In this document: positions 44,735 through 53,922 of the stretch, one piece after another | How the letters are laid out: the number at the start of each line of letters is the position of its first letter | Numbering within the stretch: position 1 is the first letter of the stretch | From: Apibacter sp. B3706 | GTDB taxonomy: Bacteria; Bacteroidota; Bacteroidia; Flavobacteriales; Weeksellaceae | Direction: 5' to 3' | Assembly: GCF_011082725.1 (NCBI RefSeq) | Contig: NZ_CP049715.1 | Span: 372,001-436,000 of the forward strand | DNA length: 64,000 nt | Notes under the pieces: model-generated | The model's database searches: none | What the model saw: only the letters and a program-made list of their open reading frames with translations | What the model was told of the DNA's origin: nothing | Made by a program: the position numbers and the translations under genes

Positions 44735-44765
44735 AAAAATATCCTGAAATATTCAGGATATTTTT
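44735..44765. terminator. Bidirectional terminator between trxA and typA
   Basis: AAAAATATCCTGAA (44735-44748) and TTCAGGATATTTTT (44752-44765) form a perfect 14-bp stem with a 3-nt loop and A/T flanks on both sides. Confidence 0.85.
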
Positions 44766-44793
44766 ATTTATATAAATGCTATTTAAAAGTATA

Positions 44794-46548
44794 TTAAATT
44801 TTACGCATACGTAAGCTCTTAGGAGTTATTTCAAGATATTCATCATCTTTAATATATTCCATAGCTTCTTCTAATGAAAATTCAACTTTAGGGAAAATTT
44901 TAGCAGCTTGGTCAGATCCGGAAGCTCTCACGTTAGTTAACTTTTTACCTTTAATAAGATTAACTTCCAAATCATTATCACGGCTATGTTCTCCGACTAC
45001 TTGACCTTTATATATTTGATCTCCCGGTTCAACAAAAAATTTACCTCTATCCTGAAGTCGGTCGATTGCATAAGCCAAAGCCTGTCCCGTTTCAGATGAA
45101 ATCATAGATCCGTTTTGTCTTTGTGGAATAATGTCTTTTACAGGTTCAAAATCTTTAAAACGATGATTAATAATAGCTTCTCCGGAAGTTGCTGTTAGAA
45201 GAAGGTTACGTAATCCGATAAGACCTCGAGAAGAAATATCAAATTCTAAATGTTGTAAATCACCTTTAGGTTCCATCACTTTTAATTCTCCTTTTCTTTG
45301 AGTAACCAATTCTATAGCTTTGCCGGATACAGCATCGGGAACATCAATTACTAAATGCTCATAGGGCTCATGCTTAACACCGTCAATCTCTTTAATAGTT
45401 ACTTTTGGTCTACCAACTTGCAATTCATATCCTTCACGTCTCATAGTTTCGATAAGGACAGATAAGTGAAGAATACCTCTACCAAAAACATTGAACTTAT
45501 CTTCGGAATCAGTTTCTTCCACACGAAGGGCTAAGTTGATTTCAGTTTCCTTCATTAATCGATCTCTAAGGTGTCTTGATGTAACGTATTTTCCTTCTTT
45601 ACCGAAAAACGGTGAAGTATTGATAGTAAACAACATACTCATCGTAGGCTCATCAACCGCAATACGAGGCAAAGCTTCCGGTTCGTTCAAGTCAGCAATG
45701 GTATCACCGATTTCAAAATCATCGATACCGATTACAGCACATAAATCACCGCTTCTAACAGATTCAACAGGTTTTCTTCCTAAACCTTCAAAAACTTGTA
45801 ATTCTTTTATGCGTATTTTTTTATTTTTACCGTCTTCCTGGCAAAGAGTATAATCTTTTCCGGAAATTAAATCTCCACGATACACACGACCTATGGCAAT
45901 TTTTCCAACAAAACTTGAGAAATCAAGAGAGGTAATTTGCATTTGAGGCGTTCCTTCTACATAAGGTGCTTCCGGTATTAATTCAATAATTTTATCTAAT
46001 AAATATGTAATGTTATCAGTAGGTTGTTTATAATCTCCGGACATCCAACCTTGTTTAGAAGAACCGTATACCGTTTCAAAATCCAATTGTTCTTCAGTAG
46101 CGTCTAAATTAAACATCAATTCAAATACCTGATCATGTACATGTTCCGGTTGGCAGTTTTCTTTATCAACTTTATTGATTACTACGATGGGCTTCAATCC
46201 CAATTCAATCGCTTTACTAAGAACAAAGCGAGTTTGAGGCATTGGTCCCTCAAACGCATCCACAAGCAATAATACACCGTCAGCCATTTTAAGAACACGT
46301 TCAACCTCTCCACCAAAATCCGCGTGTCCGGGAGTGTCAATGATATTAATTTTGACACCTTTATAGTTAACCGATACATTCTTGGATAAAATGGTTATTC
46401 CTCGTTCACGTTCCAGATCATTATTATCCAGAATCAAATCCCCGTCATTTTTTTCAACAACATTACAAGACTGAATAATTTTATCTACTAATGTTGTTTT
46501 TCCATGATCGACATGAGCAATAATTGCTATATTTCTAATTGATTGCAT
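44794..46548 (-). CDS. typA: Ribosome-associated GTPase TypA/BipA
   Basis: The 584-residue translational GTPase has G1 [14 protein letters not shown] (about 11-24), [12 protein letters not shown]3 DTPGHADF and G4 NKVDKEN, followed by EF-G-like domains and the BipA C-terminal domain ([17 protein letters not shown]). It binds the 30S/70S ribosome and supports assembly at low temperature or stress. It is slightly shorter than the usual ~600 residues but complete. Confidence 0.96.
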   Translation of the reverse strand: MQSIRNIAIIAHVDHGKTTLVDKIIQSCNVVEKNDGDLILDNNDLERERGITILSKNVSVNYKGVKINIIDTPGHADFGGEVERVLKMADGVLLLVDAFEGPMPQTRFVLSKAIELGLKPIVVINKVDKENCQPEHVHDQVFELMFNLDATEEQLDFETVYGSSKQGWMSGDYKQPTDNITYLLDKIIELIPEAPYVEGTPQMQITSLDFSSFVGKIAIGRVYRGDLISGKDYTLCQEDGKNKKIRIKELQVFEGLGRKPVESVRSGDLCAVIGIDDFEIGDTIADLNEPEALPRIAVDEPTMSMLFTINTSPFFGKEGKYVTSRHLRDRLMKETEINLALRVEETDSEDKFNVFGRGILHLSVLIETMRREGYELQVGRPKVTIKEIDGVKHEPYEHLVIDVPDAVSGKAIELVTQRKGELKVMEPKGDLQHLEFDISSRGLIGLRNLLLTATSGEAIINHRFKDFEPVKDIIPQRQNGSMISSETGQALAYAIDRLQDRGKFFVEPGDQIYKGQVVGEHSRDNDLEVNLIKGKKLTNVRASGSDQAAKIFPKVEFSLEEAMEYIKDDEYLEITPKSLRMRKI

Positions 46549-46695
46549 ATATGATATTAAAATTCAGGTGCAAATGTAAGATATTATTGCTAAATATATG
46601 GTTTTGTGTTAGTAAATAAAAGCATACTATTATTCATAATTTAAGGCTTTATTAATAGAAACTTAAAAACACTATTAAAATGAATAATTTAATTG

Positions 46696-46703
46696 TACTT
46701 TTG
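46696..46703 (+). promoter_or_regulatory. -7 box of a small lipoprotein gene
   Basis: TACTTTTG is an exact match 22 nt before the ATG at 46726. Confidence 0.55.
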
Positions 46704-46725
46704 ATTAGTATTTAAAAATAAGAAA

Positions 46726-47127
46726 ATGAAAATATCTTATATCGTATTTTTTTTAGGTATTGCTTTAAGCATAAGTTCATGTATCAATTCTAAAAAATCT
46801 GAGAAGGCCCCAAATACGACCCAATCTAAAAATAGTACTCCGGTGGTACAATCTACGTCATTAGATACGATAAGTTTATCTCCAATTAAAAAAGTACCGA
46901 AATTTGAAAATAAAGAGGTGGACAACTTTGTTCAGAAAACTAAATTATATTTTGAGCAAATAGCAGAAGCTACCCAAGCAGGTAATGATAGTAAAATTTT
47001 AGAATTGCAACTTAAAGCCAATGATATAGATGAAAATTACAAAAGGGTTTTAAAAAAATTAGATACCGAACAACAAAAAATTCTTAGAAATTGGTATATG
47101 CAATTAGTCGATGCCGCATCTAAATAA
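46726..47127 (+). CDS. Small lipoprotein of unknown function
   Basis: The 133-residue protein has a lipoprotein signal ending LSISSC-INSKK (Cys19) and a Ser/Thr/Lys-rich linker (about 20-60). A helical C-terminal half follows (DNFVQKTKLYFEQIAEATQA and LKKLDTEQQKILRNWYMQL) that looks coiled-coil-like. There is no acidic export signal after the Cys, so it is probably periplasmic. No family is recognised. Confidence 0.75.
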   Translation: MKISYIVFFLGIALSISSCINSKKSEKAPNTTQSKNSTPVVQSTSLDTISLSPIKKVPKFENKEVDNFVQKTKLYFEQIAEATQAGNDSKILELQLKANDIDENYKRVLKKLDTEQQKILRNWYMQLVDAASK

Positions 47128-47231
47128 TACCTTCTATTTTTTTATCGTCTTTAAACGTATTAAAAAATAATGTAAGTATTATTTTAAGTATAAAACAGAT
47201 ATTCATTATTATACATTATCTAAAATAAACT

Positions 47232-47269
47232 AAAATAGTTTTATCTTTATACGGATAAAACTATTTTTT
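47232..47269 (+). terminator. Hairpin ending two bases before the comM start codon
   Basis: AAAATAGTTTTATC (47232-47245) and GATAAAACTATTTT (47254-47267) form a perfect 14-bp stem followed by T-rich sequence and the comM ATG at 47270. As a terminator it would serve the upstream lipoprotein gene. The loop region also contains TATCTTTA (47242-47249), one base off the -7 consensus, so the comM promoter may lie within the hairpin. Confidence 0.6.
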
Positions 47270-48805
47270 ATGCTAATTAAAACATATGGAAGTTCTGTCT
47301 ATGGAGTCAATGCTCAATTAATAACCGTTGAAGTAAATGTAGATAAAGGAGTAGGGTATCAGTTAGTAGGTATGCCGGATATGGCAATAAAAGAAAGCGC
47401 ACATCGAATTTCGGCAGCCTTAAAAAACTGTGGATATAAAATGCCGGGTAAAAAAATCACAGTAAACATGGCACCTGCAGATCTAAGGAAAGAAGGATCA
47501 GCTTATGATTTAACTATTGCTATGGGAATATTGGCGGCATCCGAGCAAATAAAAGGAGATCATCTCGATCAATATTTAATTATGGGCGAATTATCTTTAG
47601 ATGGTTCTTTACAACCCATAAAAGGGGTTTTACCTATTGCAATACAAGCAAGAGAAGATGGTTTTAAAGGCTTTTTTCTTCCTAAACAAAACGCTAAAGA
47701 AGCCGCTATAGTCAATGATCTCGAAGTTTATGGAGTTGATAATATTAAAGAAGTCATTAATTTTTTTGATAAAAACATTCAATTAAATCCAACCATAGTA
47801 AATACAAGAGAAGAGTTTTTTGAGAATAATAATAAATTTCAATTTGATTTTTCAGAAGTCAAAGGTCAGGAAAATGTAAAAAGAGCTTTGGAAATTGCTG
47901 CTGCCGGAGGTCACAATGTACTTTTAATCGGTCCGCCGGGAAGTGGAAAAACCATGTTGGCAAAAAGAATTCCTTCCATCTTACCTCCATTGACCTTATC
48001 GGAAGCACTAGAGACAACCAAAATACATTCCGTTGCCGGAAAATTAGGATCAGAATCTTCTTTAATGACAGTAAGGCCTTACCGCAATCCTCACCATACC
48101 ATATCGGGAGTAGCTTTAGTTGGAGGAGGAAGCTATCCGCAACCCGGAGAAATTTCTCTTTCTCATAACGGCGTACTTTTTCTGGATGAACTGCCTGAAT
48201 TTAATCGGCAAGTATTGGAAGTCATGAGACAACCTTTAGAAGACAGGATTGTAACTATCTCAAGAGCAAAATTTACGATCACCTATCCGGCCAGTTTTAT
48301 GTTGATTGCTTCCATGAATCCTTCTCCTTCCGGATATTTTCCAAATGATCCTAAAAATACGAGCACTATACAAGAAATGCAAAGATATATGAATAAAATA
48401 TCCGGGCCGTTACTCGATCGAATCGATATTCATGTGGAAGTTTCACCCGTTCCTTTTGATGATTTATCGGATAAAAGGAAAGGAGAGTCAAGTTCAGAAA
48501 TAAGGGCAAGAGTGGTAGAAGCAAGGAAAATTCAAACTCAAAGATATAAAACAGCGGAAGGAATCCATTATAATGCTCAAATAGGTCCTAAACAATTAGA
48601 TGAATTTTGTTTGTTGGATGACATCTCTAAAAATTTACTAAAGTCTGCCATTGAAAAATTGGGTTTATCTGCCCGAGCCTATGATCGAATCTTAAGAGTG
48701 GGCAGAACGATAGCAGATTTAGATAAATCTGAAGTTATCCAAGCTCACCATATTGGAGAAGCTATACAATATCGTAGTCTTGATCGGGAAGGATGGTGTA
48801 AATAA
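47270..48805 (+). CDS. comM: YifB/ComM family Mg-chelatase-like AAA+ ATPase
   Basis: The 511-residue protein starts MLIKTYGSSVYGVNA, the family N-terminus. It has a ChlI-like N-terminal domain (about 1-165), Walker A LLIGPPGSGKTMLAKRI (about 218-234), Walker B GVLFLDELPEF and a C-terminal lid with LSARAYDRILRVGRTIADLD. In Haemophilus and Vibrio, ComM is a hexameric branch-migration helicase promoting integration of transformed DNA. It is found in many non-competent bacteria too. It leads an operon with the GNAT and Dabb genes. Confidence 0.94.
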   Translation: MLIKTYGSSVYGVNAQLITVEVNVDKGVGYQLVGMPDMAIKESAHRISAALKNCGYKMPGKKITVNMAPADLRKEGSAYDLTIAMGILAASEQIKGDHLDQYLIMGELSLDGSLQPIKGVLPIAIQAREDGFKGFFLPKQNAKEAAIVNDLEVYGVDNIKEVINFFDKNIQLNPTIVNTREEFFENNNKFQFDFSEVKGQENVKRALEIAAAGGHNVLLIGPPGSGKTMLAKRIPSILPPLTLSEALETTKIHSVAGKLGSESSLMTVRPYRNPHHTISGVALVGGGSYPQPGEISLSHNGVLFLDELPEFNRQVLEVMRQPLEDRIVTISRAKFTITYPASFMLIASMNPSPSGYFPNDPKNTSTIQEMQRYMNKISGPLLDRIDIHVEVSPVPFDDLSDKRKGESSSEIRARVVEARKIQTQRYKTAEGIHYNAQIGPKQLDEFCLLDDISKNLLKSAIEKLGLSARAYDRILRVGRTIADLDKSEVIQAHHIGEAIQYRSLDREGWCK

Positions 48806-48860
48806 ATGTAATTTTTTGAAAAATTATTATTAATTTGAACAAAGAAAATAATAATAAATT

Positions 48861-49349
48861 ATGATAAGAAATGTTCAACTATCCGATGCATTAAGAATAG
48901 CTGAAATTTATAATTATTATATAGAAAATACGGTCATTACCTTTGAAGAAAAAAAAGTTAGTGCTCGGGAGATAGAAAACAGAATTCAAAAAATATCGGC
49001 AAAAGGTTATCCTTATATAGTATATGAAAAAGAAGGAATCATACTAGGATATGCATATTTGAATACTTGGCGAGAACGTTCGGCTTATGATATAACATTA
49101 GAAAACAGTATTTACCTGGATTATAATCAAACCCATCAAGGAATAGGTAATGAATTGCTTACAGCCCTGATTGAAGAATCAAAAAAGATAGATATACATT
49201 CCATTATAGGAGTAATATCTTTACCGAATGAGCCCAGTAGAAAATTGCATCGGAAAACAGGATTTAATCTGATAGGAAATTTTAAAGAATCAGGAAAAAA
49301 ATTTAATCAATTGATAGATGTTGAATTTTGGCAATTACTATTGGATTGA
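48861..49349 (+). CDS. GNAT acetyltransferase (phosphinothricin/MnaT-like)
   Basis: The 162-residue protein starts MIRNVQLSDALRIAEIYNYYIENTVITFEE, matching the Pat/MnaT branch that N-acetylates L-phosphinothricin or methionine sulfoximine. The acetyl-CoA loop is NQTHQGIGNELLTALIEE (about 93-110), and NEPSRKLHRKTGF is also typical. The native substrate is unknown; resistance is not implied. It is 55 nt after comM. Confidence 0.88.
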   Translation: MIRNVQLSDALRIAEIYNYYIENTVITFEEKKVSAREIENRIQKISAKGYPYIVYEKEGIILGYAYLNTWRERSAYDITLENSIYLDYNQTHQGIGNELLTALIEESKKIDIHSIIGVISLPNEPSRKLHRKTGFNLIGNFKESGKKFNQLIDVEFWQLLLD

Positions 49350-49400
49350 ATAAATTAAAATCTATATTAAAAATTCAAAATAATTTAAAAAATAATAAAA

Positions 49401-49694
49401 ATGATACATCATATTGTAATGTGGAAGCTTAAAGAAAGCGATAAAAAAAATAATGCTTTAAAAATAAAAAATGATTTAGAAGCCTTAAAAGATCGAATTA
49501 AGGAGTTACAATATATCCAAGTAAATACCAATATGGAGATTGCTCCACAGTCAAATTTTGATATACTGTTAGATTCCCGATTTAAAAATTTTGAAGATTT
49601 AACTCTATATGCAAATCATCCGGAACATCTTAAAGTGGTGGAGTTTATAAAAACAGTGGTTGAACAAAGAGTAGCTATCGATTACGAAATATAA
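49401..49694 (+). CDS. Dabb (stress-responsive A/B barrel) domain protein
   Basis: The 97-residue protein is a single Dabb domain: MIHHIVMWKLKESDKKNNA at the start, then IKELQYIQVNTNM and FEDLTLYANHPEHLKVVEFIK. These small ferredoxin-like dimers occur in stress proteins and in polyketide-cyclase-like enzymes; no function is assigned here. It is followed by a terminator. Confidence 0.9.
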   Translation: MIHHIVMWKLKESDKKNNALKIKNDLEALKDRIKELQYIQVNTNMEIAPQSNFDILLDSRFKNFEDLTLYANHPEHLKVVEFIKTVVEQRVAIDYEI

Positions 49695-49716
49695 TTAAAT
49701 AGTAATCGTTTAGTAT

Positions 49717-49752
49717 AAAGGATGTTTACTTACACTATATATCCTTTTTTTA
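49717..49752 (+). terminator. Terminator after the Dabb gene
   Basis: AAAGGAT and ATCCTTT pair across a ~15-nt loop and are followed by a T-run ending near 49752. Confidence 0.6.
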
Positions 49753-50001
49753 TTCTTGCTTTATGGATAATATAAATTTTAATGCCAATTTAACTTCAAC
49801 AACTAAATAAAATATCCGATTATTCTTTCCCCTAATACGATCAATTTATGGGTAAAATGATGGATGGTGAAATGCGAATAATGTAATTTTTTAGAATATT
49901 TATATATAAAAATTACAAATTATTTATTAAATGACTCTTTTTTTTAGAATTTAAACAAAGATGATTAAATTTGCATCCACTATTTAACAAATTAATTATT
50001 C
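49753..50001. other. Gap upstream of the EamA gene
   Basis: About 250 nt with no ORF. The -7 box TAAATTTG (49966-49973) lies 28 nt before the EamA-family start and is the only recognised element. Confidence 0.55.
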
Positions 50002-50883
50002 ATGAAATTACCGGCAATAGTTCAATTGCATATTATCGTATTTATTTGGGGATTTACCGGTGTAATAGGTAAGCTTATCTCTCTTAATGCTATACCTCTG
50101 GTATGGGGTAGGACCTTGGTTGCAGCTTTTATTTTATTTTGTTATTTATATTTTTCAAAAGGAAAAAATTTTAAAATTTCCAAAAAGCTGATGTTCCAAC
50201 TTTTGGGGTGTGGAGTAATTGTAGGTACTCATTGGTCATTGTTTTATGGATCCATTAAAATATCCAACATTTCTATTGCCACTTCAACCCTATCAACAGG
50301 TACTTTATTTGTGGCTTTTTTAGAGCCCTTTTTTTTCAAACGAAAAATCAAAATTTCTGAAATAATTTTAAGCTTAGTTATTATAATTTGTATACTTTTT
50401 ATCTTTAATACAGAAATGAGTTATTGGAAAGGTATACTACTCGGTATCGGATGTGCATTCTTGTCGGCCTTGTTTTCAGTAGTAAACGGAATAATGCATT
50501 CAAAAGAAAGTCCCGAAATAATAACTTTCTTTGAAATGGCAGGAGCTTTTGTAACCTTGACGGTTTTTATGTTTTTGTTCAATGATTGGGAAGCCATAGC
50601 TACCATAAAAGCTTGGGATATCCTATGGCTTTTAGTGTTGGGCGGACTTTTAACCAGTTTTCCTTTAGTTATGACCATGAAGCTGATGAAACACATTACG
50701 CCTTTTACACTTATGCTTTCCATAAACTTAGAGCCTGTATATGCTATTTTAATAGCCTTTTTAATTTGGAAAGATTCGGAAAAAATGAGTCCAGTATTTT
50801 ATATTTCAACAGCTGTCATGATTGCTGCCATCTGTTTTAACGGTTATTTAAAATCTAAAAATAAAAAGATCCAAAATCAATAA
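50002..50883 (+). CDS. EamA/DMT-family transporter
   Basis: The 293-residue protein has ten membrane helices in two EamA repeats. Landmarks are HIIVFIWGFTGVIGKLISLNA (about 10-30) and LLGIGCAFLSALFSVVNGI (about 146-164), with LSINLEPVYAILIAFLIW in the second repeat. The family exports metabolites or amino acids; the substrate is unknown. The CDP-alcohol gene begins 50 nt later with its own promoter. Confidence 0.9.
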   Translation: MKLPAIVQLHIIVFIWGFTGVIGKLISLNAIPLVWGRTLVAAFILFCYLYFSKGKNFKISKKLMFQLLGCGVIVGTHWSLFYGSIKISNISIATSTLSTGTLFVAFLEPFFFKRKIKISEIILSLVIIICILFIFNTEMSYWKGILLGIGCAFLSALFSVVNGIMHSKESPEIITFFEMAGAFVTLTVFMFLFNDWEAIATIKAWDILWLLVLGGLLTSFPLVMTMKLMKHITPFTLMLSINLEPVYAILIAFLIWKDSEKMSPVFYISTAVMIAAICFNGYLKSKNKKIQNQ

Positions 50884-50898
50884 AGTTAGCATTTGCAT

Positions 50899-50906
50899 TA
50901 TTTTTG
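50899..50906 (+). promoter_or_regulatory. -7 box of the CDP-alcohol phosphotransferase gene
   Basis: TATTTTTG is an exact match 27 nt before the chosen ATG. A TTG inside it begins a longer open frame and is not a true start. Confidence 0.6.
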
Positions 50907-50933
50907 AGTTTACATAAGATTAATATTAGACAT

Positions 50934-51509
50934 ATGCGTACTGTCCCTAAAATTCTTATGATATTCAGACTCTTACTAGCTCCCCTAAGCATTATTTTAT
51001 CTTATCACTATGGAGAAAGATGTGTTCCTATGCTTGTTTTAATACTATGCCTGGGGTTGACTTCCGATATATTGGATGGAATTATTGCAAGAAAGTATCA
51101 GGTAGCAACTGAAAATTTAAGAAGAATGGATAGTTTTATAGATATTATATTTTGGCTGTCTCTTGCAACTTCAACAGGAATAGTTCGACCCGGGATCATA
51201 GAAGCCAATTTGATATTTATTGTAGGTTTAGTAATATTAGAAGGAATAAGTGCGCTAATTAGTTTCTTGCGATTCAGAAAAGAAGCAAGTACCCATGCGT
51301 ATTCTTCAAAATTTTGGGGAATAACGTTATTTTTAGCACTTATATCAATACTGGGTTTTAATTACGGTGGATTCTTTTTATATCTGACTATAATTGTGGG
51401 ATATATTTCCTATGTTGATGTTTTACTTATACTTATACTATTACCTCATTGGATGCATGATATACCGAGTTTTTTTCATGCTTATTTAATTAGAAAAAAA
51501 ATTATTTAA
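50934..51509 (+). CDS. CDP-alcohol phosphatidyltransferase family protein
   Basis: The 191-residue membrane protein starts MRTVPKILMIFRLLLAPLSI and has about six helices. The family active site D-x2-D-G-x2-A-R-x8-G-x3-D-x3-D appears as DILDGIIARK...LRRMDSFID: all Asp residues are kept, but the central Gly is Leu. It may make a phospholipid head group such as phosphatidylglycerol phosphate or a related lipid, but the alcohol substrate cannot be told from the sequence. Confidence 0.85.
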   Translation: MRTVPKILMIFRLLLAPLSIILSYHYGERCVPMLVLILCLGLTSDILDGIIARKYQVATENLRRMDSFIDIIFWLSLATSTGIVRPGIIEANLIFIVGLVILEGISALISFLRFRKEASTHAYSSKFWGITLFLALISILGFNYGGFFLYLTIIVGYISYVDVLLILILLPHWMHDIPSFFHAYLIRKKII

Positions 51510-51633
51510 AGAAGAGTACATTGGGTTCAGTTACTAATTAAATATTTTAGAAAGTTTAAATAAAATATTAAATAAAATAGATCATAACAATCGGAAACAA
51601 CTTATTTTAAAAAATTTAAAATTTTAATTTTAA

Positions 51634-52644
51634 ATGTTGAAAGATTACAAAAAAGACTTAATTATAGCGCTATATTCCTTACCGGGTATATTAATAATCT
51701 ATTGTTTCGGATTTATCTTCAATAATATCATTTTTGCAAGTATAGCTGCAGGAGGTGCTGTGACGGCGGGATATGGAGCAAATAAAAAAATATTAAAATA
51801 TCCTTTTGCGCCCATGATCATAGCCGTTCTAGGAATGAGTATATGTGCTGCATTGGGTTCATTAATAGGACATTTCTATTTTTGGTATATAGTCTGTTGT
51901 GTATTATTAGCCTGTTTAGCAACCTGTGTGGGAACTATCGATCAAAATGCTTGGTGGATTGTTTTACAATGGTCTATTGCATTTTTTGTAGGAGGCTATT
52001 ATGTGGGAGATATCTATGCCGCTCTGCATAGAGGTGTTTTAATTCTTGCAGGAGGTTTATTTCAATCAATTTGTATTATTTTTCTCATTGAGAAATCATC
52101 ATTTGAAAGAAATATCAGTAACCCTGAGGAGCTTCTGATCATTTTTAAAAACATATATGAAGATATTGATAAAAAAATACGCTTTCATATGACCATCATC
52201 TATACCGCATTAACCATATTAGTTTGCTTTTTCTTCATTACTATTTTCGATATCAAATATTATTACTGGGCTGTTATGACTGCCTTAGTTATTTTGAAAC
52301 CTGATTTTATTGATACCCTGAAAAAGGCAAGTATAAGGTTGATGGGAACACTTCTGGGTATTGTCATAGCTACTTTTTTAATATGGTGGTTTCCATCAAG
52401 ATATATCATGGCATTGGAAATTCTGATTTCTTTATATGTTTGCTATGTATTTGCTAACCACAGATATGCAATTTTGTCAACCTTTTTAACCATTACAACC
52501 GTATTAATGTTTGCAATTAATGGGTCATCGGGTAATGAAATAGCTATGGACAGATTAATTGCCACCTCGATTGGAGGAGTATCTGCCATATTAATTATGA
52601 GTTTAAGTTTATTGCATATTCGATTTTTAAAAAGTAAAAACTAA
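51634..52644 (+). CDS. FUSC-family (aromatic acid exporter-like) membrane protein
   Basis: The 336-residue protein has two blocks of membrane helices (about 8-150 and 185-330) separated by a cytoplasmic segment (FKNIYEDIDKKIRFH). The second block holds YYWAVMTALVILKPDFIDTLKKASIRLMGTLLG, the FUSC signature with the conserved (A/P)-x-x-x-x-x-R-x-x-G-T. Homologues export aromatic acids or are of unknown role. It is convergent with the HxlR gene. Confidence 0.85.
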   Translation: MLKDYKKDLIIALYSLPGILIIYCFGFIFNNIIFASIAAGGAVTAGYGANKKILKYPFAPMIIAVLGMSICAALGSLIGHFYFWYIVCCVLLACLATCVGTIDQNAWWIVLQWSIAFFVGGYYVGDIYAALHRGVLILAGGLFQSICIIFLIEKSSFERNISNPEELLIIFKNIYEDIDKKIRFHMTIIYTALTILVCFFFITIFDIKYYYWAVMTALVILKPDFIDTLKKASIRLMGTLLGIVIATFLIWWFPSRYIMALEILISLYVCYVFANHRYAILSTFLTITTVLMFAINGSSGNEIAMDRLIATSIGGVSAILIMSLSLLHIRFLKSKN

Positions 52645-52660
52645 TAATGATCTTTTAGAA

Positions 52661-53017
52661 TTAGTAATTTTTATTATTTTTTAAAACTTCTTCAAAATGA
52701 TTTTCAGCCCAAGTGATCATCATCTGAATGGATGGCATTAAACTTATACCTGTTTCCGTAAGACTATATTCAACCCTAGGCGGGATTTCAGCATAGGCTT
52801 TTCTTTTAATTAAGTTATATTTTTCCAAATTTTTAAGGGTGTTGGTAAGCATCTTTTGAGAAATATCAGGAAGTTCATTTTTTATTTCTCCATAACGCAT
52901 CGTTTTGCCGGTATACAAAACAGCTAATAATAATAAAGACCATTTATCGCTAAATCGGCTTAATATATTTCTTATAGGACAGATGGGATATTTTAAATCG
53001 AGTTTATGAGCTTTCAT
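52661..53017 (-). CDS. HxlR-family winged-helix regulator
   Basis: The 118-residue protein has the HxlR signature CPIRNILSRFSDKWSLLLLAVL (about 13-34), with Cys13 at the position that in redox-sensing relatives such as YodB/HypR can react with electrophiles. The winged helix continues RYGEIKNELPDISQKMLTNTLKNLE and GISLMP. It probably regulates the divergent oxidoreductase gene. Two inverted repeats (53039-53088) lie just upstream of its start. Confidence 0.93.
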   Translation of the reverse strand: MKAHKLDLKYPICPIRNILSRFSDKWSLLLLAVLYTGKTMRYGEIKNELPDISQKMLTNTLKNLEKYNLIKRKAYAEIPPRVEYSLTETGISLMPSIQMMITWAENHFEEVLKNNKNY

Positions 53018-53038
53018 TTTTCTATCAAATATACATAT

Positions 53039-53055
53039 TACTCTCCAATAGAGTA
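53039..53055. promoter_or_regulatory. Candidate HxlR operator (TACTCT-N5-AGAGTA)
   Basis: A 17-bp palindrome 22 nt before the hxlR-type start. The TACT...AGTA ends resemble sites described for HxlR-family repressors such as YodB. Confidence 0.5.
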
Positions 53056-53056
53056 C

Positions 53057-53088
53057 AACTATAAATAATAAAGTAATAATTTATAGTT
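53057..53088. promoter_or_regulatory. Second inverted repeat upstream of the HxlR gene
   Basis: AACTATAAAT (53057-53066) and ATTTATAGTT (53079-53088) are perfect complements with a 12-nt spacer, directly beside the first palindrome. Confidence 0.4.
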
Positions 53089-53225
53089 AAACAAATGTTA
53101 AAATTAAACATATAATTAGCTGGTAATCAATAATTCTAACTTTAGCGGTTCGTTACGATCCTGTTTGTGAACATAAGTTGTTTGGGCTAAATTCGAATCA
53201 TAAACTTATTTAAATATATATAAAA

Positions 53226-53873
53226 ATGAAAATATCAATACTAGGAACAGGAAATGTTGCACAAGCGTTAATTAACGGATTAATTAATGAAAAGTATAAT
53301 GTGGTAGTTGGTTCAAGAAATTTCGAAAAAGGAAGTGAAAATATAGAAAAACTAAAACAAGTTAATAAAACCCTATCCATTGTTTCCTACCAAGAGGCTG
53401 TAGCATTAAGTGAAATTATACTTCTTTCAATTCCCGGATTTGCGCTTATAGAAACCATAAAGGATATTGGAATTAAAAATTTTGAAGGTAAAATACTTTG
53501 GGATATTACAAATGCATTTTCATCGGAAGCTCCGACTAATGGAGTAATAAAATTAATTTCATCTCCGGAAGAATCTCTGTCAGAAAGTGTACAAAAGCTT
53601 TTGCCATTATCGCATGTTGTTAAAGGAATGAATACCATAGGTGCGCATCTAATGTATCAACCTTCACTGAAAGAAAACGGTACCGCATTTATTGCCGGAA
53701 ATAATGAAGAGGTTAAAAATACAATTTCTACAATAATTAAATCTTTAGGTTGGAATACCTATGATGCAGGTAAACTAGAATCTTCACGAGCATTAGAGTA
53801 TATGGGACAATTATATGTAGCTCAAGGTATTTTATATAATAAATGGAATTCAACTTTTAAGTATATAGATTAA
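53226..53873 (+). CDS. NADP-binding oxidoreductase of the F420-dependent reductase family
   Basis: The 215-residue Rossmann protein starts MKISILGTGNVAQALINGLI (GxGNVAxAL dinucleotide motif) and continues VVVGSRNFEKGSENIEKL and LWDITNAF, as in NADPH-dependent F420 reductase-like proteins of Bacteroidota. These do not use F420 here; the substrate is unknown. It is divergent from the HxlR regulator, the usual arrangement for an HxlR-controlled stress reductase. Confidence 0.85.
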   Translation: MKISILGTGNVAQALINGLINEKYNVVVGSRNFEKGSENIEKLKQVNKTLSIVSYQEAVALSEIILLSIPGFALIETIKDIGIKNFEGKILWDITNAFSSEAPTNGVIKLISSPEESLSESVQKLLPLSHVVKGMNTIGAHLMYQPSLKENGTAFIAGNNEEVKNTISTIIKSLGWNTYDAGKLESSRALEYMGQLYVAQGILYNKWNSTFKYID

Positions 53874-53922
53874 ATTTTATCATGTAATAAAACATATTAT
53901 AAATCAAGTAATTTGAAAATCG

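Noticed and set aside
45491-45853. 120-residue frame opposite typA
   Set aside because: It is antisense to a fully conserved GTPase and has Ser-rich shadow composition; the same applies to frames opposite accD, lysS, dnaE, ssb and the Nfu/gamma-CA region.
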